From: an uncultured Lachnospiraceae bacterium
GTDB taxonomy: Bacteria > Bacillota > Clostridia > Lachnospirales > Lachnospiraceae
Assembly (NCBI GenBank): GCA_910586255.1
Contig: CAJUHR010000024.1
Coordinates: 1-64,000, forward strand
DNA length: 64,000 nucleotides
Direction: 5' to 3'
In this document: piece by piece, positions 25,304 through 33,549 of the stretch
Position numbering within the stretch: the stretch's first letter is position 1
How the letters are laid out: every line of letters starts with the position of its first letter
The notes under the pieces: model-generated
Told to the model about the DNA's origin: nothing
Database searches by the model: none
Seen by the model: only the letters and a program-made list of their open reading frames with translations
Made by a program: the position numbers and the translations under genes

Positions 25304-26170
25304 ATGAAATTTTGTCTTGGTACTGTACAATTAGGATTGAAATATGGAATCAATAATCAAATAAAGAGGCAGCCCACAAAAAATGAAGGGTATGAAATAC
25401 TACAGACAGCGTATGAAGCAGGAATAAAATATCTGGATACTGCAAGTGCATATGGAACAGCTGAAGAGCTTATTGGAGAGTCAGGTATTTTAGACAACGG
25501 TACAGTACATGTAATTACGAAACCAGATGCAAGAAAACATTCTGGACTGGCAGATGAAGTGAAAAAATCATTGGAGAAACTTAAGCAGGAGTATATTGAT
25601 GGATTGCTTTTACATGACGCACCAAATTATTATGATAAACAACAAATGTCAGAGCTGTTAGAGATAAAAGAAAACGGACTGGCAATGCATATAGGTGTTT
25701 CTGTTTATGAACCCAAGGATGCAGTAAGAATAGCAGCAGATGGGGTAGTGGATTATATACAGATTCCATATAGCGTTTTTGATCAGCGTTTGGACCATAC
25801 CGATTTTTTTCAGATGGTGAAAAAAAATAAAATAAAGGTCTTTGCAAGAAGCTGTTTTCTGCAAGGCCTTATTTTAATGGAACCAAATGTAATACCCAGG
25901 CATTTGAAGGAAGCGGAAGCATATGTGGAAAGGTACAGATCAATTTTGCGAACATATGAATTTTCTGTAGCAGAGGCAGCAATGCTTTTTAGCTATACAC
26001 ATCCAGACATCTATAAGGTAGTATTTGGGGTAGATACAGCAGAACAGTTAAAGACAAATCTTGCAGTTGCAAAAAAAGCAGAACAATTTCCAAAATGTCG
26101 GCAGGCATTGGCAGGAATAACAGATGGAATAAGCGAGCACATATTAAATCCAGGTTTATGGGAGGTATAG
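25304..26170 (+). CDS. Aldo/keto reductase
   Basis: A TIM-barrel NAD(P)H oxidoreductase of 288 residues. It begins MKFCLGTVQLGLKYGINNQI and has YLDTASAYGTAEELIGE with the catalytic Asp and Tyr of this superfamily, plus VITKPDAR for the Lys region. AKR proteins of this subtype recur in nonulosonic acid clusters, but their step is not settled. It is followed one base later by the SDR gene, so the two are probably co-translated and may act in sequence on a sugar. Confidence 0.8.
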   Translation: MKFCLGTVQLGLKYGINNQIKRQPTKNEGYEILQTAYEAGIKYLDTASAYGTAEELIGESGILDNGTVHVITKPDARKHSGLADEVKKSLEKLKQEYIDGLLLHDAPNYYDKQQMSELLEIKENGLAMHIGVSVYEPKDAVRIAADGVVDYIQIPYSVFDQRLDHTDFFQMVKKNKIKVFARSCFLQGLILMEPNVIPRHLKEAEAYVERYRSILRTYEFSVAEAAMLFSYTHPDIYKVVFGVDTAEQLKTNLAVAKKAEQFPKCRQALAGITDGISEHILNPGLWEV

Positions 26171-26171
26171 A

Positions 26172-26969
26172 TTGAATTCAAACAATTTATTTGATTTACA
26201 TGGAAAAACAGTAGTGATTACTGGTGGTGCAGGTTATCTGGGAAGTGCCATGAGTGAAGCATTGGCAGCCTATGGAGCAGATTTGTTTGTTCTTGGACAA
26301 AACACACAAAAAAACAAGAATAAGGCAGAGACCTTGAAAAATAGATATGGGCTTTCTGTATGCGAAAGCTGTTCTTTTGATATTGCAGATGTTGACAGGA
26401 TACAAGACACTTTTAGATACATTAAAGAACGCACAGGAAAAATTGATGTATTGATAAATAATGCATTTTATATAGGACCTTCTCAAAAATTAGAGGATTA
26501 TACAATAGATAATTGGAACAAGGGGATCGATGGAACAATTAACAGTGTATTCAGAGTGACGCAGGCGGCCCTTCCATATATGTTGCAGCAAAACTCAGGC
26601 AACATTATTAATATTGCATCTATGTATGGTATTGTTTCACCAGATATGAGTATTTATGGAGATAGTGGGGAAAACAATCCTGCAAATTATGGGGTGGGGA
26701 AAGCTGCCATAGTGCAGTTTACAAAATACATTGCCTGTGTATATGGGGAAAAAGGAATACGTTCTAATGCGGTTTCTCCTGGTCCTTTTCCTAATAAAGA
26801 GGTGCAGGAAATGGAGTGGTTTATTCATAATCTGGAAAACAAAGTGCCATTGAAACGAATTGGTGAACCCGAGGATTTAAAAGGAATTATTGTATTTCTT
26901 GCCTCAGATTCAAGTAAATATGTGAACGGACAAAATATAGCCGTAGATGGAGGGTGGACAGCATGGTAA
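26172..26969 (+). CDS. Short-chain dehydrogenase/reductase
   Basis: This is a 265-residue classical SDR. VITGGAGYLGSAMSEALAAY is the cofactor motif, NNAF the structural NNAG variant, and catalytic residues lie in INIASMYG and NYGVGKAAIVQFTKY. The end VNGQNIAVDGGWTAW is typical. The start is TTG at 26172, supported by GGAGG six bases upstream and a two-base gap from the previous gene. Homologs in nonulosonate clusters (PtmA-like) modify the precursor sugar. The exact substrate is unknown. Confidence 0.8.
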   Translation: MNSNNLFDLHGKTVVITGGAGYLGSAMSEALAAYGADLFVLGQNTQKNKNKAETLKNRYGLSVCESCSFDIADVDRIQDTFRYIKERTGKIDVLINNAFYIGPSQKLEDYTIDNWNKGIDGTINSVFRVTQAALPYMLQQNSGNIINIASMYGIVSPDMSIYGDSGENNPANYGVGKAAIVQFTKYIACVYGEKGIRSNAVSPGPFPNKEVQEMEWFIHNLENKVPLKRIGEPEDLKGIIVFLASDSSKYVNGQNIAVDGGWTAW

Positions 26970-27670
26970 GAAAGGTCGGATTGATTATTCAGGCACATAT
27001 GGGTTCGACCCGGCTTCCAGGGAAAGTGCTTAAAACTGTAAATGGAATTTCTGTATTAGGTCATGTGATTTTACGTTTGAAAAAGGTGAAAAATAGTGAT
27101 GCGATTATTGTCGCTACCAGTACTCTTGATATGGATGATGTAATTGTGAAGGAAAGTGAAAAATACGGAGCGCTTGTATATCGAGGGGATAATGACGATG
27201 TGTTATCGAGATATTATAAGGCTGCGGAAAAGTACGAAATTACAGATATAGCAAGAATCTGTTCGGATAATATGTTTATAGCCCCGGAAATTGTGGAGAA
27301 TGAAATCAATATATACTTACAAAATGATTATGATTTAGTAACCAGCGGTTCAACCATACCCTTGGGATTGGGGACAGAAATATTTTCTTTTAAGAGTTTA
27401 GAGGAAGCTTTTTTAAAATCAAAAACTTCATATGAACATGAACATGTAACTCCCTATATTTATGAGCATGGGAAAGTGTATTATTGTGAAATTGAAAAAG
27501 ATAGGGGAAAATTCAGGTTTACGTTAGATACAGAGGAGGACTGGCAATTGGTAAATGCAATTGCTTCAAAGGTAAATCCTGAAGAATGTAGTTTAAAAGA
27601 TATGATAGAAGTAATGGAAATGAATCCGGAATTATATGAGATTAATAAGCACGTGAAGCAAAGACTATAA
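26963..27670 (+). CDS. Nonulosonic acid cytidylyltransferase (PseF/SpsF-like)
   Basis: The 235-residue enzyme has the nucleotidyltransferase start LIIQAHMGSTRLPGKVLKTV and acidic residues in RICSDNMF, TSGSTIPLGLGTEIF and FTLDTEEDW, as in SpsF and CMP-nonulosonate synthetases. It would activate the nonulosonic acid with CTP for transfer. ATG 26963 overlaps the SDR end by seven bases and is preceded by GGAGGG. The sequence is closer to SpsF than to NeuA. Confidence 0.75.
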   Translation: MVRKVGLIIQAHMGSTRLPGKVLKTVNGISVLGHVILRLKKVKNSDAIIVATSTLDMDDVIVKESEKYGALVYRGDNDDVLSRYYKAAEKYEITDIARICSDNMFIAPEIVENEINIYLQNDYDLVTSGSTIPLGLGTEIFSFKSLEEAFLKSKTSYEHEHVTPYIYEHGKVYYCEIEKDRGKFRFTLDTEEDWQLVNAIASKVNPEECSLKDMIEVMEMNPELYEINKHVKQRL

Positions 27671-27701
27671 TTTTGGATTACTTTATATGAGGAGAAAGAA
27701 A

Positions 27702-28817
27702 ATGAGAACGGGTTCAAAAGCAGTAGGAAAGGATGTCCCTTCTTTTATTATTGCAGAAACAGGAACTACATTTAAAATAGGAAATAAAATAATCGGAAAA
27801 GATTCAGAACCGTTCATTATCGCAGAGGCAGGAATTAATCATAACGGGGATATGAAATTGGCAAAAAAAATGATTCTTGCTGCAAAAGAGTGTGGCGTGG
27901 ATGCTGTAAAGTTCCAAACATTTCATGCGGAGGAATTTATTCAGGACAAAACCACAACTTATACTTATAAATCACAAGGAAAAGAAGTAACAGAATCTAT
28001 GCTTGAAATGTTTCATCGAAATGAATTTACTGAAAGTGAATGGATGGAAATAAAGAACTACTGTGATGAGCAAAAAATAATTTTTTTATCCACGCCACAA
28101 AATGTATCGGACCTGTTTTTGCTGTTAGGACTGGGCATTGAAGCCGTTAAGGTGGGATCCGATGATTTTGTGAACATTCCGCTAATAAGGAAATATTCCA
28201 AAGAAAAACTCCCCTTGTTATTATCCTGTGGTATGGCAACCGATGATGAAATTAAGAAAACATTAGAGACAGTAAAAGAATTTAACGATGAACCCACTGT
28301 GCTTTTTCTGTGTACATCCGAATATCCCACTCCGCCAGAGGACGTTAATATTTTGAAATTAAAAACAATGGCAGAGAAATATAAGGATGTGATATTAGGA
28401 TTTTCAGATCATACACAGGGAAATGAGGCAGCGGTTATGGCAACTGCTTTGGGAGCAAGGGTGTTTGAAAAGCATTTTACATTAAGCCATGATTTGCCGG
28501 GACCGGATCATTGGTTTTCGGAGGAACCAACGGGACTGGCAGCGTGGGCGGATGCTATTAGAATGGCCTATCAGATGCTGGGAGATGACACCCTGATGCC
28601 AACAGAAGCAGAAAAAGAAATGCGTCAATTGGCTCATCGAAGCATTACAGCTATCATAGATATACAGGCGGGAGAATTATTTAGTGAAGCTAAAATAGAT
28701 ATGAGAAGGCCAGGAACAGGCATACCGGCAAGAGAATGGGATTTGGTAATTGGGAAAAAAGCTGTAAGAGACATAAAAGCGGGCGAGCAATTATCATGGG
28801 AGGATATAGATGAATAA
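27702..28817 (+). CDS. pseI: Pseudaminic/nonulosonic acid synthase (NeuB family) with SAF domain
   Basis: This 371-residue enzyme condenses a six-carbon amino sugar with phosphoenolpyruvate. The NeuB barrel carries FIIAEAGINHNGDMKLAKKM, DAVKFQTFHAEEF and SDHTQGNEAA. The C-terminal SAF (antifreeze-like) domain starts near residue 310 (MRRPGTGI). The N-terminus is unusual. GKDVPSFIIAETG is followed about 24 residues later by GKDSEPFIIAEAG, so the first strand of the barrel appears duplicated. The start at 27702 follows GAGGAG; 27687 is an in-frame alternative. PseI is preferred over NeuB because PseB, PseC and PseG are nearby. Confidence 0.85.
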   Translation: MRTGSKAVGKDVPSFIIAETGTTFKIGNKIIGKDSEPFIIAEAGINHNGDMKLAKKMILAAKECGVDAVKFQTFHAEEFIQDKTTTYTYKSQGKEVTESMLEMFHRNEFTESEWMEIKNYCDEQKIIFLSTPQNVSDLFLLLGLGIEAVKVGSDDFVNIPLIRKYSKEKLPLLLSCGMATDDEIKKTLETVKEFNDEPTVLFLCTSEYPTPPEDVNILKLKTMAEKYKDVILGFSDHTQGNEAAVMATALGARVFEKHFTLSHDLPGPDHWFSEEPTGLAAWADAIRMAYQMLGDDTLMPTEAEKEMRQLAHRSITAIIDIQAGELFSEAKIDMRRPGTGIPAREWDLVIGKKAVRDIKAGEQLSWEDIDE

Positions 28818-29259
28818 GGAAGAATTTCTAAAATTATTTAGTGATGCAACCCGTATGCAGGAAAATCCATTTCATCCTTTGGTGTGGATCAGCGGGACTC
28901 CGCAGATTGGTAATAACGTATATATTGGAGGTATGTCAGAGGTATATGCAAAAGGGGCCAATGTATGTATCGGGGATGATTGTGATATTGCTTCTTTTGT
29001 TGTGATTAATTGTTCGGATTCACACAAAAAACTTCTTGGCATAAGTAAGGAAATTGACTGCCAGGATATTATTATTGAAGATCATGTGTATATCGGGACA
29101 CAGAGCTTTATAGGAGGCGGAATACATATCGGGCATCATTCCGTAGTTGGAGCAGGGACAATTGTTCCAAAGGGTATTTATCCGCCCTATACGTTAATTG
29201 TAGGAAATCCCGCGGTTATAAAACCGGAATATTATAAAAGGTTATGTGAAGGGAGCTGA
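28810..29259 (+). CDS. Hexapeptide-repeat acetyltransferase
   Basis: The 149-residue left-handed beta-helix protein has repeated isoleucine-patch turns (IGNNVYIGG, VCIGDDCDIASF, IIIEDHVYIG, IHIGHHSVVGAG) and ends with the typical VGNPAVIKPEYYKRL. It overlaps pseI by eight bases. Canonical pseudaminate synthesis needs an N-acetyltransferase (PseH, a GNAT), which is not present here. This protein could fill that step or O-acetylate the product. It contains no long G run, unlike the acetyltransferase at 17546. Confidence 0.78.
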   Translation: MNKEEFLKLFSDATRMQENPFHPLVWISGTPQIGNNVYIGGMSEVYAKGANVCIGDDCDIASFVVINCSDSHKKLLGISKEIDCQDIIIEDHVYIGTQSFIGGGIHIGHHSVVGAGTIVPKGIYPPYTLIVGNPAVIKPEYYKRLCEGS

Positions 29260-29270
29260 ACGGCAGGAAA

Positions 29271-30350
29271 ATGCAAAAGGTTATTCCGCATAACAGACCT
29301 ACGATAGGTGAGGAAGAAATATGTGCAGCTGTAAAGGTAATGGAAAGCGGTCATCTGTCACAGGGAACAGAAGTCGCCCTTTTTGAAAATGAATTTTGCG
29401 AGTACCTTGGACTGAATCATGGTCATGCAGTGGCTGTGTCCAGTGGTTCGGCAGCACTTTATATGGCAATCCGTGCCCTGGATATGGACAAAAACCAAAG
29501 AAATACCAATGTTGCTATTCCCGCATATTCCTGTTCGGCATTAAGAAATGCGGTACTGCTGGCCGGAAAAAAACCGCTTTATGCAGATGTTAAAGACGAT
29601 TCTCCCAATATTGATCTGACATCAGATGTGATAAAAGAGGCCGGTATAACGATTGCATGCCATATTTATGGTATGCCTGAAAGGATTGACAACCACAATG
29701 TTATAGAAGATTGTGCACAGGCCATTGGAGCGACAATTAATGGAAAATTAGTCGGAACACAGACAGAAATCGGAATATTTTCATTTTATGCCACAAAGCC
29801 TATAACCAGTGGTGGTGAAGGGGGCATGGTAGTATCAAAAAACAAGGGTTATATTGACTTTATTAAGGATATCCGGGATTTTGATATGAAAAATGACAAT
29901 GTTGTACGGTTTAATATGAAAATGACGGATTTACAGGCTTCCGTGGGAAGAATCCAATTAAAGAGGCTGCCGGAATTTGAAAAGAAAAGGCATTATCTGG
30001 CAGACAGATATGAAAAAAAAGGCATTCCTTTATGGCGTAAAGAAGGAAGTATAGAATACAGAGGGATTATACGGAGCAGGGCTCCTGAGAGGCTGATGGA
30101 ATATTTGAAGCAAAACGGTGTTCAGGCAATTCTTCCAATAACGGAAAGCGAGCTGCTCTGCGTTCCATTAACAGTACCCAGAGCATATGCACTTACACAT
30201 AGCCTTGTATCCATCCCATTATATCCTTCCCTTACAGATGAGGAGCAGGATACAATAATCGGGTTACTGAACAAATATGTCGATGTGGGGGGTAATTATG
30301 ATAATGTCAGCACACCAACCGGCTTATTTACCATGGCTGGGTTATTTTGA
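29271..30350 (+). CDS. Second DegT/DnrJ/EryC1-type aminotransferase in the nonulosonate block
   Basis: A 359-residue PLP enzyme with VAIPAYSCSALRNAVLLAGK, VIEDCAQAIGATINGK and lysine site YATKPITSGGEGG. It is shorter and divergent from the two other family members in the operon and may aminate another position or sugar. The last 18 codons overlap the next gene in a different frame. The overlap begins at a G6 run (30287-30292). One extra G would terminate the protein after VDVGG, so the natural C-terminus is uncertain. Confidence 0.78.
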   Translation: MQKVIPHNRPTIGEEEICAAVKVMESGHLSQGTEVALFENEFCEYLGLNHGHAVAVSSGSAALYMAIRALDMDKNQRNTNVAIPAYSCSALRNAVLLAGKKPLYADVKDDSPNIDLTSDVIKEAGITIACHIYGMPERIDNHNVIEDCAQAIGATINGKLVGTQTEIGIFSFYATKPITSGGEGGMVVSKNKGYIDFIKDIRDFDMKNDNVVRFNMKMTDLQASVGRIQLKRLPEFEKKRHYLADRYEKKGIPLWRKEGSIEYRGIIRSRAPERLMEYLKQNGVQAILPITESELLCVPLTVPRAYALTHSLVSIPLYPSLTDEEQDTIIGLLNKYVDVGGNYDNVSTPTGLFTMAGLF

Positions 30351-30966
30351 TAAAATTAAGAGAAGTGATATCTTTATTTTTTTAGATACGGTTCAGTATG
30401 AAAAGAACAGTTTTACTAACCGAAATAAGATTAAAACAGCAAACGGACCAATCTGGCTGACCGTACCAGTCATAAAGACTGATCATTTCAATAAGATAAT
30501 GAGCGAAATGCTTTTGGATAAAAATTCCAGGTGGCAGAAGAAGCACTTAAATTCTATATATATGTCATATAGGAAGGCTTCTCATTTTGATGAGCTTTAT
30601 CCCAGACTGGAAAATCTATATCAAAAAGAATACAGCAATATCGTTGATGTGACATGGGATCATTTGATGTTTTGGCTGGACATATTAAATATAAAGACAA
30701 AGCTTGTTAAATCTTCCGCGTTAAACATAGCTAGTAAAAAGAGTGATTTTATTTTTGATTTATGTAAGGCGGTAAATGCTGATTATTATATATCAGGAGC
30801 GATGGGACAGGATTATTTGGAAACGGAAAGATTTGACAGAGCAGGTATAGAGGTGGAATTTCAGAATTACCGGCATCCGGTGTACCCCCAATTATATGGG
30901 GAGTTTATTCCCAGTATGGGAATTATAGATTTTGCAATGAATGCAGCGGATTATTCAATCATATAG
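30298..30966 (+). CDS. WbqC-family protein
   Basis: The 222-residue protein matches the WbqC family (MIMSAHQPAYLPWLGYFDKI, FLDTVQYEKNSFTNRN, WLTVPV). The family is common in O-antigen and nonulosonate clusters and has no settled catalytic role, although acyl or aminoacyl transfer has been suggested. ATG 30298 gives the canonical N-terminus and uses the overlapping G6 run as ribosome binding site. An earlier in-frame ATG at 30277 is unlikely. It overlaps the preceding aminotransferase gene by about 50 bases. Confidence 0.82.
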   Translation: MIMSAHQPAYLPWLGYFDKIKRSDIFIFLDTVQYEKNSFTNRNKIKTANGPIWLTVPVIKTDHFNKIMSEMLLDKNSRWQKKHLNSIYMSYRKASHFDELYPRLENLYQKEYSNIVDVTWDHLMFWLDILNIKTKLVKSSALNIASKKSDFIFDLCKAVNADYYISGAMGQDYLETERFDRAGIEVEFQNYRHPVYPQLYGEFIPSMGIIDFAMNAADYSII

Positions 30967-30976
30967 GAGGCTTATT

Positions 30977-31688
30977 ATGGAAAGGAATAACTCAGACACA
31001 TGGTGTCATATCTATGAAAACAGCGGATTTGGGAATAGATATCCCTTGTCATATTTAGTAGGTTTATTTCATACAAGAATAAAACCTGAGCTTTTAAAAC
31101 ATAAACCTTTACATGAGATGAAGGTATTAGATTTTGCGTGCAGCATTGGGGCTAATTCAGTTATATTCAAAAACCTTGGCGTGGAAGTGTTCGGAATTGA
31201 TGTTTCAGAAAAAGCAATTGAAAAATGTATCCAGGGGGGGGGGGTATAAACTTGGGGATGGGAGGCACTTTAAGGCCGTGAATTTGTTAGATCCAGGTGT
31301 GGAACTCAAAAAACTGTTTAATGGAATGATCTTTGACCTTATTATTGCGTCAGAATGTATGTATTATTTTAAAAACAAGGAAAGAAGGGATCTCCTTACA
31401 CAGTTTATGGATGTTATCGAACCACATGGAATATTTTATGTTTCCATGCCGACTTACGACTTTCCTCTTTACCGGGGCTATAAGGATGTAGAAAAAGATT
31501 CCGATGGAATGGTTGAAATAAAAGAATCTGGCTCTATATCCGAAAAATTAAGTGTAAATTTGCCAAGAAGCAGGAATGAAATGATTTCTATGTTCGAGCC
31601 ATTTAAAATGATTGACCTTCTTGTTACGGATGAACCCAGATTTTCTGATCATCCAGAACGGGAATATCATATGATTGCAAAAAAATAA
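30977..31688 (+). pseudogene. SAM-dependent methyltransferase switched out of frame by a G11 run
   Basis: The 5' frame (30977-31249) reads MERNNSDTWCHIYENSGFGN, then the SAM-binding VLDFACSIGANSVIFKNLGV and GIDVSEKAIEKCIQ. It stops just after eleven G residues. The remaining two thirds lie in the next frame (GYKLGDGRHFKAVNLLD, FDLIIASECMYYF, ending at 31688). Ten G residues would give a continuous class I methyltransferase of about 237 residues. AGGAGG sits six bases before the ATG. As sequenced the gene is OFF, and phase variation is the favoured explanation. Confidence 0.82.
31234..31244 (+). repeat. Poly-G tract G11 (out of frame)
   Basis: Eleven consecutive G residues lie inside the methyltransferase gene directly after the SAM-binding motif. 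Ten would restore the frame. Confidence 0.9.
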
Positions 31689-31708
31689 AGAAAAACTGGT
31701 GAATTCAG

Positions 31709-32407
31709 ATGATTATTTGTGATATTAAAAATATGCTTGTTGTAGCAGCTCATCCGGATGATGAGTTGTTGGGAATAGGGGGAACCGTCAAACGCCTTTC
31801 AAATGAAGGTGTATGCGTGCGTGCTGTAATCCTTGCAGAAGGATTGACCTCCCGAGGGGATAAACGGGAAGATATTGAGCAATCAGAGCTCAAGGAGCTG
31901 CAAGAAGATGCCCGTATGGCAGCTAAAGAGGTGGGATATACGAGCATTGATTTTTGCGGCTTTCCGGACAACCGGATGGATGAATTGGATCTGTTGGATA
32001 TTGTAAAGGCGGTCAGCAGTTTTGTGGAAAAGTATCGGCCGGATACAATTTTTACTCACCATCATGGAGATCTGAATATTGACCACCAAAGGACCTGCGA
32101 GGCGGTTTTGACGGTATGCAGGCCGGTAGGCGACTACTGCGTGGAACGGATTTATGCATTTGAGACGCCATCCTCTACAGAATGGAATTACAGATATAAT
32201 GAGCCCTTCTGTCCGAATGTGTTTTTTGATGTGACAGATACTCTGGAGGCCAAGATAAGGGGAATGGCCTGTTACAGGACTGAAAGTACATTATATCCAC
32301 ATCCAAGGAGCCCTGAAGCGTTAAGGGCATTGGGGCAGTACAGAGGGGCAAGTGTAAGGATGAAAATGGCAGAAGGATTTGAATTGTTGAGAGAAGTTGT
32401 TTTATAA
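31709..32407 (+). CDS. PIG-L family deacetylase
   Basis: This 232-residue zinc-dependent N-deacetylase has MLVVAAHPDDELLGIGGT (AHPDDE binds zinc) and HHHGDLNIDH (second zinc His pair). Members remove acetyl groups from GlcNAc-type sugars. In a nonulosonate cluster it could free an amine for another acyl group or formyl group. It lies between the phase-off methyltransferase and PseG. The ribosome binding site is weak, so a start at 31733 is possible. Confidence 0.85.
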   Translation: MIICDIKNMLVVAAHPDDELLGIGGTVKRLSNEGVCVRAVILAEGLTSRGDKREDIEQSELKELQEDARMAAKEVGYTSIDFCGFPDNRMDELDLLDIVKAVSSFVEKYRPDTIFTHHHGDLNIDHQRTCEAVLTVCRPVGDYCVERIYAFETPSSTEWNYRYNEPFCPNVFFDVTDTLEAKIRGMACYRTESTLYPHPRSPEALRALGQYRGASVRMKMAEGFELLREVVL

Positions 32408-32430
32408 AGATGGAGGAATTTCGGGAAACA

Positions 32431-33510
32431 ATGATTATTTTTCGAGCAGACGGAAATGCTGATATTGGTGCAGGCCATATTATGCGGTGCCTCTCGATTG
32501 CAGATGCAGCATTAGAAATGGGGAAACACAGTGTTTTTATTACAGCGAGTCCACATTTTGAGGATATAATCAACCAGCATGGGCACAAAAATGAGATTCT
32601 CGATACTAAATATACGGATATGCCTCTCGAATTGAACAGAGTAAGTGGTTTGCTAAGACATTATGCTCCTGCAGCTTTGATAGTGGATTCTTATTATGTT
32701 ACAAAGGATTATCTAAATTCATTGCTGCAATTGTGCAGGGAGATAGGAAATAAACTTATTTATATAGATGATGTAATGACTTTTGCTTATCCCTGTGATA
32801 TCTTGATTAACTATAACATTTATGCACCGGAGAGGGAGCAGAATTATAGAAGTCTCTATAGCATTGCAAAGCGGAATTTACCATTGTTTCTTCTTGGCCC
32901 GAAATATATGCCATTGCGGTCTGAATTTCAAATCCTGCCTAAGAGAAAGCTGAAAGAGAATGTACAAAATGTACTGGTTTCTACAGGTGGTTCAGACCCA
33001 GAGCATATGAATTTAGAGATAATAGAGAGGTTGAAAGAGCACAAGAAGTGTGGAGAAATGTCAGGACTTTGCTTTCATTTTGTAATAGGGACATTGAATG
33101 AGGATAAAAAGAAAATCGAGGAGGCTTCAAAAGGTGTTTCAGGTATTGTGTTGCATTATAATATTTCAAATATGGGGGAACTGATGCAAAGCTGCGACCT
33201 GGCAATCAGCGCGGCCGGTTCAACGCTTTATGAACTGTGCGCTACACAGACGCCCACGAATACATATGTTACTGCGGATAATCAGATACCTGGTGCGGAA
33301 AGCTTTGAATATCATGGCGTACTTAATAATTGCGGTGATGTAAGAATTAGCTCCCCAAAGGAGTTGGCAGAAAGTCTGTTGGAAGAAACAATGAAGCTTG
33401 CAAAGGATTACAGCAGACGCGCGCGGTTTGCAGGAAGAATGGGAGAGATTGTAGATAGGGATGGAGCGAAGCGGATTGTTGAATTTATACAGGAGATAAT
33501 TTTGTTTTAG
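32431..33510 (+). CDS. pseG: UDP-sugar hydrolase of pseudaminic acid synthesis, PseG
   Basis: This 359-residue GT-B-like enzyme removes UDP from the diacetamido-trideoxy-altropyranose before condensation by PseI. MIIFRADGNADIGAGHIMRC contains the catalytic His. LIYIDDVMTF, LVSTGGSDPEH and AISAAGSTLYELCA are standard PseG segments. ATG 32431 gives the canonical start; an ATG at 32410 adds seven residues without a ribosome binding site. Its presence argues for a pseudaminic-type rather than sialic acid pathway. Confidence 0.88.
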   Translation: MIIFRADGNADIGAGHIMRCLSIADAALEMGKHSVFITASPHFEDIINQHGHKNEILDTKYTDMPLELNRVSGLLRHYAPAALIVDSYYVTKDYLNSLLQLCREIGNKLIYIDDVMTFAYPCDILINYNIYAPEREQNYRSLYSIAKRNLPLFLLGPKYMPLRSEFQILPKRKLKENVQNVLVSTGGSDPEHMNLEIIERLKEHKKCGEMSGLCFHFVIGTLNEDKKKIEEASKGVSGIVLHYNISNMGELMQSCDLAISAAGSTLYELCATQTPTNTYVTADNQIPGAESFEYHGVLNNCGDVRISSPKELAESLLEETMKLAKDYSRRARFAGRMGEIVDRDGAKRIVEFIQEIILF

Positions 33511-33549
33511 AGAATTTAAACTATGATTATTTAGTGTGAGAGGTTGTAT

